Below are positions 26,716 through 33,182 of a DNA stretch of 64,000 nucleotides, one piece after another. Every line of letters starts with the position of its first letter. The first letter of the stretch is position 1. Origin of the DNA: Pseudooceanicola spongiae. GTDB lineage: Bacteria; Pseudomonadota; Alphaproteobacteria; Rhodobacterales; Rhodobacteraceae. Location: positions 1,286,501 through 1,350,500 of the forward strand of contig NZ_CP045201.1 of the NCBI RefSeq assembly GCF_014899185.1, written 5' to 3'. The position numbers and the translations under genes were made by a program. The notes under the pieces are model-generated. The model did no database searches. It saw nothing but the letters and a program-made list of their open reading frames with translations, and was not told where the DNA came from.

Positions 26716-26827
26716 ATGGGGGTCTCTCCGAAACTGGAGCGGGTGGTTGCACACCCGCTTCTTTTGGGACGATTTGTGAAACAGCGCCGATATTATTCGG
26801 GGCTTAAGTAAGGGATAGTGCAAGATC
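26716..26827. promoter_or_regulatory. Divergent repressor/ner control region
   Basis: A 112-bp gap between the divergent ner and repressor genes, where the early and repressor promoters and operators must lie. It holds an inverted repeat GCGGGTG (26739-26745) and CACCCGC (26752-26758) with a 6-nt loop, followed on the plus strand by TTCTTTT; on the minus strand it would lie in the ner leader. A second weak dyad is CCGATATTATTCGG near 26792. I could not assign -35 and -10 boxes with confidence. Confidence 0.5.
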
Positions 26828-27607
26828 TTGAACCAGTCAACAGCGAAGGTTGAGGATATTGAACGTGGCGCTCGACTTCGCGAGGAGCGCGAGCGCCTTG
26901 GTCAGAGTCAGACGTTATTTGCCAAAGCTGCCGGAGCATCCAAGGGTTCTCAAATTTTATATGAGAAAGGGAGGGCCCCGACGGCTGACTACCTTGCTGC
27001 AATCGGTGAACTGGGAGCCGATATCATCTACGTTCTAACGGGAAGGAAGGGCCAGGATATTGAACCCCGCCTTGGTACCTCAGTACGGAACCGGGATGGC
27101 CAAACTCTGAGGCAATATCGACACGCGGTTCAGCCCGTCAGTGACGGGATTGAGATTGCTGAGGTTTCGGAGGATGAGGCCAGCAGCGAGAGCTTTGTGG
27201 CGCTCCCGTTCTACTCAGAAGTTGCCGCATCGGCCGGGCCAGGCAAGACGGCTCCGTCCGAATACTCTGACAGCGTGATCGCCTTCACGCGGGATTTTCT
27301 AGACGGATTGGGTGCGAACCCCGACCAATGCTCTGTCATCCGTGCGTCAGGAGACTCCATGCACCCGAGCATTCCTGACGGATCTCTGCTCACCGTTGAC
27401 CACAGCCAAACCGAAGTCAGGAATGGCCATATTATGGTGATCAGCCTGAGCGATGATCTTCTGGTGAAGCGAATTCGGCGGCGGCTCGATGGACTGGTAG
27501 ACCTAATTTCCGACAACAACGCCTATCCACCAGAGACGATCGGGAGAGACATGATCAGCCAGCTGAGGGTCGTCGGTCGGGTCGTATATTTTTGCAGGGT
27601 GCCATAA
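26828..27607 (+). CDS. Phage repressor: XRE helix-turn-helix plus LexA/CI-like S24 domain
   Basis: A 259-residue repressor. Residues 10-60 form the DNA-binding domain (LREERERLGQSQTLFAKAAGASKGSQILYEKG). The C-terminal half is an S24-type autoprotease/dimerisation domain: Ser in IRASGDSMHPSIPDG, Lys in DDLLVKRIRR, and a likely self-cleavage Ala-Gly in VAASAGPG. This predicts RecA-stimulated induction, unlike the Mu repressor (inference). The start is TTG at 26828; no in-frame ATG lies before the helix-turn-helix. It is the only rightward gene at the phage left end apart from the next one. Confidence 0.88.
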   Translation: MNQSTAKVEDIERGARLREERERLGQSQTLFAKAAGASKGSQILYEKGRAPTADYLAAIGELGADIIYVLTGRKGQDIEPRLGTSVRNRDGQTLRQYRHAVQPVSDGIEIAEVSEDEASSESFVALPFYSEVAASAGPGKTAPSEYSDSVIAFTRDFLDGLGANPDQCSVIRASGDSMHPSIPDGSLLTVDHSQTEVRNGHIMVISLSDDLLVKRIRRRLDGLVDLISDNNAYPPETIGRDMISQLRVVGRVVYFCRVP

Positions 27608-27612
27608 ATACT

Positions 27613-27972
27613 ATGCGCAAAATTATATTCTTAGCGCTCTTGGCAGGATCGGTAAGTTCAGCTGTCGCGGCCGAACGCCTACATGAACTTTCCGTTGAAG
27701 AGCAGGATCGTCTCGAAAGCTCGGTGCGGTCCTCGCTAAAGGACCCAGAAAGCGCTAAATTTTCCCGGATTACTGCAATTAAAGGGGAAGCAGAGCTGAT
27801 CACGGCTTGCGGCCAGGTGAACGCAAAAAATAGTCTCGGTGGATATGCTGGCGACATGCCATTCGCGGTTTTCCTGATGTCTCCGGATGACGTAGCTATG
27901 CTCGGAGACACCGGGATGATGCAGGAAACCGTCGAGAAAATTTGCAGCTCTGTTCATGATGTGATGCCGTGA
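27613..27972 (+). CDS. Putative secreted protein beside the repressor
   Basis: A 119-residue protein with a Sec signal peptide (MRKIIFLALLAGSVSSAVAA, cleavage after AVAA). The mature part begins ERLHELSVEEQDRLESSVRSSL and has two Cys (ITACGQVN, EKICSSV), perhaps a disulphide. It starts 5 bp after the repressor stop, so it would be made in the lysogen, which suggests a lysogenic-conversion role at the cell surface (inference). It has lower GC than its neighbours. Family not recognised. Confidence 0.65.
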   Translation: MRKIIFLALLAGSVSSAVAAERLHELSVEEQDRLESSVRSSLKDPESAKFSRITAIKGEAELITACGQVNAKNSLGGYAGDMPFAVFLMSPDDVAMLGDTGMMQETVEKICSSVHDVMP

Positions 27973-28576
27973 ATTCGGCTTAATCTGGACCAAACTCGAG
28001 TTCGGAAACCAGTTGCAGCTCAAAACCTACCGCATCTATTATTTTATATATATTTATCAATAGCTTAAAACCCTCTCCTTGCTGCCTCTGAGTTTCCGAC
28101 ACCAGTTCGGAAACTCACTGAGCGACGTCCGAGTTCTTATGAAGTGAAAGTCCAATCATACGGCCAGCGTAATCCATATTTTTCAGCATCTTAACGCAAA
28201 TTCTATCTCAAACCACGAACTTGGACGCGACGTCCGAGTTCGTGATGGTGTCCTTGACGGCTTCAGTGGCCTCGGCAACCTTTCTTTGCCTTTGCAGTCT
28301 TCGCTATCAAATAATTCTTCCAATGTTATCTGCGTGTTAGATTTTGCTATGCGTTTGATGTTGGAATGAAAGGCTTTGCGCTGGAAGTGCTACCTTCCGA
28401 CGCATTTTCGACGACCATCTTTCATTCTTGTCCGATGACTCAGCCCCCCAAAAGCATCACTTTTCCTATATTTTCCAGTAGCTTCTGTTCCGCACACCGT
28501 CATTACCTCTCTGTCCAGAAGATAGTCCCCCCCTACACGTGGCTGCGCCTCTTGGCCCTGATTGGCATCTGCACCG
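27973..28576. other. Long non-coding stretch spanning the prophage left end
   Basis: About 600 bp with no convincing gene. The first 270 bp are AT-rich and contain six related dyad elements (separate entry). From about 28,250 on the base composition rises again and the sequence probably belongs to the next element. A plus-strand frame at 28,366-28,665 exists but has no ribosome-binding site and low-complexity content, and I do not accept it. The prophage left terminus should fall within this stretch. Confidence 0.5.
27996..28244. repeat. Cluster of inverted repeats, candidate MuA-binding end sites
   Basis: Related sites around a core CCGA(A/G)(C/T)T. They are CGAGTTCGGAAAC at 27997; a perfect dyad GAGTTTCCGA (28090-28099), 7 nt, TCGGAAACTC (28107-28116); GACGTCCGAGTTC at 28124; and a near-perfect dyad CACGAACTTGGACG (28214-28227), 3 nt, CGTCCGAGTTCGTG (28231-28244; one mismatch). 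Taking an outer edge near 28,250, site groups lie at about 6-36, 114-124 and 134-160, similar to the L1-L2-L3 spacing of Mu. They could instead be repressor operators, but none lies in the repressor/ner gap. Confidence 0.55.
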
Positions 28577-29167
28577 TCATGCCACCTCTCCCCGTTTTGC
28601 GTCGACCAGCGCCATGGCCCGCGCTTCGCTCTGCTCGAACTCCGCCAGCCAACCGCGATCAATGATATCGACCGCGAGGTTGTGGCTCAGCCGCTCGCGG
28701 ATACGCGTCACCCGGCTCTGATCTTCTGCGCCCTTGGAGCCGACACGGCGCTTCTCAGCCTCGCCCTGCGGCGGGCGGTTCTTCTCCAGCCAGAACCGGA
28801 ACTCGGCCACCAGACGACCCCCGTCCAGAGCCTGCTGCCCCGCAACGCTGCCGAACCAGCTGGCAATGCCCGGCATCTCGCTGAGCGGGCGCGGCTGGGC
28901 GATCTGGGCGTAGGCGATGAAGGTGGCGTGATCCGGCCAGAAGCAGCGCGCACTGCCCTGCCCCTTGGTCCGCAGCACCGGCAGCATGCGAAACCGCAGG
29001 TGGTCATCGCACATGTAGGCCAGATCGTCGGCGATGCGGTCCAGCTTGCGCTGGCCGTCTTCGGCGCTCACCGCCTTGGGGAACCGGAAGCCCAGCTCGG
29101 CCATCGGTGTCAGCAGCAGGCGACGCACCCGGTCGCGCTTGGTTTCGGTCTTGAGATCCTCGGTCAT
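28577..29167 (-). CDS. Hypothetical protein downstream of the initiator gene
   Basis: A 196-residue protein, start ATG at 29167 (MTEDLKTETKRD) preceded by GGAGG at 8 nt. It is mostly helical and basic near the C-terminus (QSRVTRIRERLSHNLAVDIIDRGWL). A central aromatic stretch (CFWPDHATFIAYAQIAQPRPL) is notable. It follows the O-like initiator gene with a gap of 17 bp, the position of a helicase loader in lambdoid phages, but no ATPase motif is present, so function is open. Confidence 0.6.
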   Translation of the reverse strand: MTEDLKTETKRDRVRRLLLTPMAELGFRFPKAVSAEDGQRKLDRIADDLAYMCDDHLRFRMLPVLRTKGQGSARCFWPDHATFIAYAQIAQPRPLSEMPGIASWFGSVAGQQALDGGRLVAEFRFWLEKNRPPQGEAEKRRVGSKGAEDQSRVTRIRERLSHNLAVDIIDRGWLAEFEQSEARAMALVDAKRGEVA

Positions 29168-29184
29168 GGCCAGCGCCTCCATTC

Positions 29185-29955
29185 TCAGAAAATGCCCGAC
29201 GTCTGACGCTCATCCGGCGTCAGCAGGTCTGCGGCGATGATGTGGTTCAGGACGTAGCCGGGAAGCTCAGCGAAGGCCTCGGAGCGGCCCCCTCGAAAGC
29301 TGCGCACAGCGTCCTCGGCGCGCTTGCAAACCATCGGGTTCTGGGAGCGCTGGTGCGCACCCTCGCGCCCCTTATGGTTCTTATATGGTTTATCCTTATT
29401 ATAGGGATGGCTCATATCTGACCCATCAACTGAGCAAATCTGACCCCTTTTGGTCGTGGGGGATGGCTCATTCATGACCCCTTTTGATGGGTCATTCCTG
29501 CACCCTTTAGCAGGTGCATCGCTGCACCCTTTTGATGGCTCAGTTCTGAGCCTTTGCAGGGGCACGACTTTGGCCCGCGTCAGGAAGCCGTAGCGGCTGT
29601 GACGGCCCTTGCCGCGCCCGGAGTCCCGCACGATCCAGCGCCCTGCCTCAAGGTCCGCCAGAGCCCGCTTCACGGTCGCCGCCGAGGTGCCCATGGCCGA
29701 GGCGATCTCGGCAATCGTGGGGTCGCACCGCGCGGTGCGATGGTTGGCAAAGTCCAGAACCAGCGCATGCGCCAGCAGCCGCGCCGTGGGGCTGAGACCA
29801 CCGGGGCCGCCATCACGGCGCACGCCCTCCAGCCAGTCCCACCGCTGGCGTTCCCAGTCCGCCCTGGCGATCAGGCGGCAGCCTTCGGGAGCCGTGAACC
29901 CGCCGTCCGGTCTCGAAGGGGCCGAAGCATCTTCTCTCATCGCTGTGTTTTGCAT
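29185..29955 (-). CDS. O-like replication initiator / helix-turn-helix protein with iterons inside
   Basis: A 256-residue protein. The N-terminal half holds a winged helix of the phage O/replisome-organiser type (LSPTARLLAHALVLDFANHRTARCDPTIAEIASAMGTSAATVKRALADLEAGRWI). The middle is a low-complexity linker repeating an octapeptide (TEPSKGC, SDAPAKGC, RNDPSKGV, MNEPS), encoded by 24-bp DNA repeats. The C-terminal part is helical (AEDAVRSFRGGRSEAFAELPGYVLNHIIAADLL). Iterons inside the initiator gene recall lambda O and ori. The start at 29955 (MQNTAMRED) is one of three close ATGs. Confidence 0.75.
   Translation of the reverse strand: MQNTAMREDASAPSRPDGGFTAPEGCRLIARADWERQRWDWLEGVRRDGGPGGLSPTARLLAHALVLDFANHRTARCDPTIAEIASAMGTSAATVKRALADLEAGRWIVRDSGRGKGRHSRYGFLTRAKVVPLQRLRTEPSKGCSDAPAKGCRNDPSKGVMNEPSPTTKRGQICSVDGSDMSHPYNKDKPYKNHKGREGAHQRSQNPMVCKRAEDAVRSFRGGRSEAFAELPGYVLNHIIAADLLTPDERQTSGIF
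29441..29542. repeat. 24-bp iteron array inside the initiator gene, candidate replication origin
   Basis: Four units. Each has short inverted arms around a CTTTTGAT-like centre: TGACCC (29441) with GGCTCA (29465, longer spacing); TGACCC (29475) with GGGTCA (29489); TGCACC (29499) with GGTGCA (29513); TGCACC (29523) with GGCTCA (29537). The last three are exactly 24 bp apart, so they stay in codon phase. In the second and third units the arms change together, keeping the palindrome. A further TGACCC near 29419 may belong. The layout resembles lambda ori. Confidence 0.65.
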
Positions 29956-30130
29956 CCTGTCCTCCAGACAGCCCAAAAGCGTCGACGGGCCGAAGCCGCA
30001 TCAACGCCGCGCGCACTGCGCGGTGTGTTCCGTGTTGTGATGTCAGTCCTTAGAGAGGGCGCAGATCACGGCGGCGCGCGGCACGTCGCAGCGCAGGCGC
30101 CCCGCCACAGCGGGTGATAAGCTTGCATGG

Positions 30131-30670
30131 TCATGCCGCCTGCCCCCGGATGGCCGCCGGGATATTGAGCCCCAGCCGGTCCCGGCGCAGCCGCACCGCA
30201 TCCTTGTGGCAGCCCGCCAGCCGGGCGATCTCAGTCAGGCCGCGCTCCCCATCCACGAAGGTCAGGATCTTGCGCGTGATGTCATCGTCATTGCCCGAGG
30301 TAGTCTTCTGGCGCGGCGCTGGCTTGGCCCGAGCGACTTCAATGCCGTACTCCCGCGCGACACGCTGGATCCGCTCGCGGCTGGTGTGCCGTAGCAAAGA
30401 GATCTCGCTGACGCTCAACCCGTCGCGGATATCCAGCGAGATCTCGCGATCCTTCATCCCATCCTCGGGGCTGCGGACATTGCGCAGGGTCATCGTCCGA
30501 TAGCCGCCCGCGAAGACTTCGTTGCGCGTGATGATCCGCTGGGTCTTGGGATCCCAGACATAGTCCGGGTCCATCCCGCTCACGCCGGTTGGCACCCGCC
30601 GGACTTCCTCGGGGATCCGCGCCAGAGCCTCGTCGATCAGCTGGCGCTCTTCATCGGTCAGAATGTCCAT
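30131..30670 (-). CDS. Hypothetical DNA-binding protein of element 1
   Basis: A 179-residue protein with two helix-turn-helix-like stretches: LSVSEISLLRHTSRERIQRVAREYG (about residues 85-110) and GLTEIARLAGCHKDAVRLRRDRLGL (about 142-167). It probably binds DNA as a regulator or resolvase-like factor without a catalytic domain. It lies between the CII-position gene and the initiator gene. The 29956-30130 gap before it shows no gene. Family not recognised. Confidence 0.6.
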   Translation of the reverse strand: MDILTDEERQLIDEALARIPEEVRRVPTGVSGMDPDYVWDPKTQRIITRNEVFAGGYRTMTLRNVRSPEDGMKDREISLDIRDGLSVSEISLLRHTSRERIQRVAREYGIEVARAKPAPRQKTTSGNDDDITRKILTFVDGERGLTEIARLAGCHKDAVRLRRDRLGLNIPAAIRGQAA

Positions 30671-30698
30671 GCAGCCACCCTCCCTTGCGCTGCCCCGG

Positions 30699-31196
30699 TC
30701 ATTGAGCGCGCGCCTGTGCCGATACCATGGAGACGCCTGCCTTCTGCAGCAGAGCCGCGCGGAAGTTCATGGCGGCGCAAACCATCTCATCGAGCTCGAC
30801 AACCTGCGCCATCGCCTCTTTCGGCGTGTAGTCGTTCGGGTTCTCTGAACTGGGCGAATGCGCCTCGCCATGGCGCTGCAACACGTCCGAGAAGTCGCGC
30901 GTGATCTGGTGAATGTCGGACGCCAGCCGCCCCTCAACCTCCAGCGGGTGAAACACCCCGCCGCCAAGCGCCGCAAAGTGCTGAGCGATCGGCACCGCCG
31001 CCTTCGGCGAGATCCGCCCCAGCCGGTCGAGATAGTTCACCCCGAGCCCGCCGGGGCGCTGTTCGGACAACTCCGTCCCATGGGACAGCGTCGATACCCC
31101 GAGACCGAGATCATTTGCGACGGCCTCCAGGCCGCCCCCTGCTCGCATCGAGGACTGGACCGCCGACTGAATCGACGCAGGGCGTACATTACGCAT
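30699..31196 (-). CDS. CII-position regulatory protein
   Basis: A 165-residue protein starting MRNVRPASIQSAV at 31196. The first 70 residues look like a helix-turn-helix (IQSAVQSSMRAGGGLEAVANDLGLGVSTLSHGTE). The C-terminus is helical (PKEAMAQVVELDEMVCAAMNFRAALLQKAG). Following cro and before the replication genes is where CII-type or YdaT-type regulators sit in lambdoid elements; this placement is the main support. GGAG precedes the start. Confidence 0.6.
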   Translation of the reverse strand: MRNVRPASIQSAVQSSMRAGGGLEAVANDLGLGVSTLSHGTELSEQRPGGLGVNYLDRLGRISPKAAVPIAQHFAALGGGVFHPLEVEGRLASDIHQITRDFSDVLQRHGEAHSPSSENPNDYTPKEAMAQVVELDEMVCAAMNFRAALLQKAGVSMVSAQARAQ

Positions 31197-31310
31197 GGGG
31201 AAACTCTCCTGACGGTTTCGCGGGACAAGTCGTGCCCTGTGGGGCAAAACCTATCCAAACGAGGGAAGTGAATGTGGGGTAAGGGATGATGGTCAGAGCC
31301 TGCAGACGGA

Positions 31311-31514
31311 TCATGCAGCGTCCTTTGCCTGCGCCAGCGAAACCGCTGTCACATTCCCTTCCGTGGCGAATTCAATCTTCACAGCCAGCGACAGGCTCGG
31401 GCTGACAGTCCCGTGCTCAATGCGAGAGATAAGGCTTTGGCTGACACCAAGCCTTTCCGCGAATGCCCGCTGGCTGATTGCGTTGTCCGCACGATATTGA
31501 GAAAGGCTCTTCAT
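31311..31514 (-). CDS. Cro-like XRE-family regulator
   Basis: A 67-residue XRE protein: MKSLSQYRADNAISQRAFAERLGVSQSLISRIEHGTVSPSLSLAVKI, a complete helix-turn-helix domain with nothing else except a short tail. It is divergent from the repressor at 31609 across a 94-bp operator region, the standard Cro/CI layout. Start ATG at 31514 is the one that begins the domain. Confidence 0.82.
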   Translation of the reverse strand: MKSLSQYRADNAISQRAFAERLGVSQSLISRIEHGTVSPSLSLAVKIEFATEGNVTAVSLAQAKDAA

Positions 31515-31523
31515 GCCGCCGGA

Positions 31524-31608
31524 GATGCACAACATGCATCAATACGTCAACCCACGATATGCATCACGAGCATTTGCCTGCGCGATGCATTCGGAGCATC
31601 ATCATTCC
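31524..31608. promoter_or_regulatory. Operator region of the Cro/repressor switch
   Basis: The 94-bp gap between cro and the repressor has repeated ATGCAT-type sites: GATGCAC at 31524, ATGCATC at 31534, ATGCATC at 31559 and GATGCAT at 31584. The last three are 25-26 bp apart. A weaker GCATCATC follows at 31596. The palindromic core and regular spacing look like three operator sites read by Cro and the repressor. Confidence 0.65.
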
Positions 31609-31935
31609 ATGAATTTGATGCGCATCAGACAAGCCAAAGGGCTTAGCCAAAGGGATTTGGCAGAGATGGTAGACATGAACCAGTCAACCATCCAGCGCGC
31701 TGAGCAAAGCCACCCAAGCGCCAAGCTCGCAACATATCAAGCTTGCGCCGACGCCCTCGAAGTTTCCCTTTGCGACATTTTTTGCGAAGATCGAAGCAGC
31801 ATTGAGGGCATTATTCTACGGACTTTCCGCAAAATTCCTTCGGAGAAACAGGAAAAAGTTCTTTCGCTTCTTGAACTTCTTCACGCAGAAGACGCGGAAA
31901 AAGATCCAGGAACACATCCAACCGATCATCGCTGA
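31609..31935 (+). CDS. CI-type XRE repressor (short)
   Basis: A 108-residue protein with an N-terminal XRE domain (MRIRQAKGLSQRDLAEMVDMNQSTIQRAEQSHPSAKLATYQACADALEVSLCDIF) and a helical C-terminus (IPSEKQEKVLSLLELLHAEDAEK). It has no S24 protease domain, so control of induction must differ from lambda. Start ATG at 31609 is next to the operator region. It is divergent from the cro-like gene. Confidence 0.82.
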   Translation: MNLMRIRQAKGLSQRDLAEMVDMNQSTIQRAEQSHPSAKLATYQACADALEVSLCDIFCEDRSSIEGIILRTFRKIPSEKQEKVLSLLELLHAEDAEKDPGTHPTDHR

Positions 31936-31975
31936 GTTTCTCTAGGCCCTCAATGAGCTTGGCTTCCAGTGTCAT
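31811..31975 (-). CDS. Possible small protein antisense to the repressor end
   Basis: A 54-residue minus-strand frame, MTLEAKLIEGLEKLSDDRLDV at the start, that looks like two amphipathic helices. GGGGGTGAC stands just before its ATG. It overlaps the repressor 3' end by 125 bp in antisense. The composition is protein-like, but overlap on a GC-balanced gene can produce this by chance. Offered as a candidate only. Confidence 0.25.
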   Translation of the reverse strand: MTLEAKLIEGLEKLSDDRLDVFLDLFPRLLREEVQEAKELFPVSPKEFCGKSVE

Positions 31976-31998
31976 GTCACCCCCCAAGTTAGTGCATC

Positions 31999-32121
31999 GT
32001 GACTATCAAGAACATTGAGGGAACTCCAGAGTCTGCGGGAAAGTTGGGGGCCCTGCTGCAAATCGACACGCAGATACGTGAAATACAGACATCGGAATTG
32101 GAACTCGATTCGGTGCGTTGA
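31999..32121 (+). CDS. Possible 40-residue protein between repressor and rightward operon
   Basis: A GTG-started frame coding VTIKNIEGTPESAGKLGALL, then a helical charged tail (DTQIREIQTSELELDSVR). Codon choice and composition look protein-like, but no clear ribosome-binding site is visible. It is flanked by GTGCATC/GATGCAC operator-like sites on both sides. Low confidence. Confidence 0.3.
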   Translation: MTIKNIEGTPESAGKLGALLQIDTQIREIQTSELELDSVR

Positions 32122-32169
32122 TGCACGTCGTGAATATTTTAGTTTGACCTCAAGATGCATGTAGTGCAT
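32120..32169. promoter_or_regulatory. Second cluster of GATGCAT sites upstream of the rightward operon
   Basis: GATGCAC at 32120, GATGCAT at 32154 and GTGCAT at 32164 repeat the motif of the cro/repressor gap. An AT-rich stretch (GAATATTTTAGTTTGACC) lies between and may hold the promoter of the operon starting at 32201. An isolated GTGCATC is at 31992. The shared motif suggests that the same repressor controls this operon. Confidence 0.5.
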
Positions 32170-32200
32170 TTATCTACCATCATTCCTGATGGAGGTCCAC

Positions 32201-32509
32201 ATGCACCCACCTACCCTCAACGACTACCACACCCACATCTGCACCACTGATCTGATCGCGCGCTCCCCCGCGGCCAGAGCGGCAAACTGGGCATCCGCCA
32301 AGGCCGCCCGTGGTCAGGAAATCGCGCCTGATCGCCTCGCCCGCCTGACGCCGCTGCACGATCAAACCATCTCCGCCCGAGGCCGCACCCTCGGCCAGGC
32401 CATGCCAGCCGTTGGCACCGTCGCCGAGCAGATCCAGCCGCATTGCCAGCGCACCCAACAGCGCCTCGCCGAGATCATCGCGCGGCGAACCAGTGGAGGT
32501 GCGGCATGA
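32201..32509 (+). CDS. Hypothetical protein, first of the rightward operon
   Basis: A 102-residue protein starting MHPPTLNDYHTHICTTDLIA. GGAGGT lies 5 nt before the ATG at 32201, which fixes the start over the upstream in-frame ATG at 32189. It is helical, with no motif recognised. Its stop overlaps the next start by 4 bp. Confidence 0.6.
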   Translation: MHPPTLNDYHTHICTTDLIARSPAARAANWASAKAARGQEIAPDRLARLTPLHDQTISARGRTLGQAMPAVGTVAEQIQPHCQRTQQRLAEIIARRTSGGAA

Positions 32510-32778
32510 GCCTTGATGCCCTGCACAACCGCTTGGCCGCGTTCCTGACCAACCTCGAGTGTCTCGACACCGCTGGTCAGCGCGACGCCTTGGTCAGCGA
32601 GATCGTTGAGACCGGCGGGCGCTATGACGCACCGCCCGAAACGCCCCATGCGCTCCACCTGTTCGAGATCAGCCTGCATGGCGTCAGCGCATCCGGGCGC
32701 GACGAAGCCGACGCCTTCCGCGCTTGGAAGCGGGCCGCCCGCGCGGTGACCTTCGAGAGCGCACCAGCCGAGGCCTAA
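32506..32778 (+). CDS. Hypothetical protein of element 1
   Basis: A 90-residue protein (MSLDALHNRLAAFLTNLECL start) translated from an ATG overlapping the preceding stop. It is acidic and helical with a conserved-looking end (FRAWKRAARAVTFE). Not recognised. Similar small genes occur upstream of cytosine methyltransferases in Rhodobacterales prophages, but I could not verify this. Confidence 0.55.
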   Translation: MSLDALHNRLAAFLTNLECLDTAGQRDALVSEIVETGGRYDAPPETPHALHLFEISLHGVSASGRDEADAFRAWKRAARAVTFESAPAEA

Positions 32779-32865
32779 ACCCTCAGCCCCTTTTCGATCC
32801 GACATTTCAAACCGGCGCACCTCAGCGCCCACGGCCGCATGTCTTGCTGGCCGATGGAGATCCGC

Positions 32866-33174
32866 ATGCTCAGTCAGCCGAACATCACAGGCCCCAAACC
32901 CGGCAACGCCAGACGCACCGCCTTCACAGATCTGCCCGCCGGGACGCAGGCGGCGTTGCTCTGCAAGGATGCGCGCTTCCAGCGTTTCGCGGCGCAGCAA
33001 TGCGGCTACAGCGCCAGCTTCTTCACCGAGGACTTCACGGCAGCTTGGCTGCGCGACCAGTGCAACATTCTCAGCCGCGCCGACCTGCACAGCGACGCGC
33101 AGGCCCTTGCCAGGTTCAACGTCCTGATCACCGAGTTCGACGCCTGGACGGGCAAGATCGCGGCACCGCGCTAG
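32866..33174 (+). CDS. Hypothetical protein of element 1
   Basis: A 102-residue basic protein (MLSQPNITGPKPGNARRTAF start). GGAG is 6 nt before the ATG at 32866. The middle has a pair of Cys (LLCKDARFQRFAAQQCGYSA) and the end is helical. Not recognised. A TM-GapR gene begins 8 bp after its stop. Confidence 0.55.
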   Translation: MLSQPNITGPKPGNARRTAFTDLPAGTQAALLCKDARFQRFAAQQCGYSASFFTEDFTAAWLRDQCNILSRADLHSDAQALARFNVLITEFDAWTGKIAAPR

Positions 33175-33182
33175 GAGCCATC

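Larger units (their letters stand above)
7122..28250 (-). mobile_element. Mu-like transposable prophage, right part deleted
   Basis: About 21 kb of a Mu-type phage, read from its left end (repressor side, about 28.2 kb) towards its late genes (7.1 kb). Order: repressor (divergent), Ner, small genes, ParB-like, MuA, MuB, accessory genes, HU, GemA, Mor, endolysin, holin-like genes, terminase, portal, MuF, gpG, protease/scaffold, DUF2190-type protein and part of the major head gene. No tail sheath, tube, baseplate, fibre or tape-measure gene occurs in the window, and the right end is absent; it breaks at the IS21. The outer left boundary near 28.25 kb is only an estimate. Such a remnant cannot make virions unless the missing part lies elsewhere. 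Confidence 0.85.

Noticed and set aside
28366-28665. Plus-strand frame of 99 codons after the prophage end
   Set aside because: No ribosome-binding site; Ser/Pro/Arg-rich composition; its 3' part is antisense to the gene ending at 28577.
29419-29542. CRISPR-like array
   Set aside because: Repeats are 24 bp with no unique spacers, lie inside a gene in codon phase and have varying arms, so they are iterons. No cas gene or other array was seen in the window.
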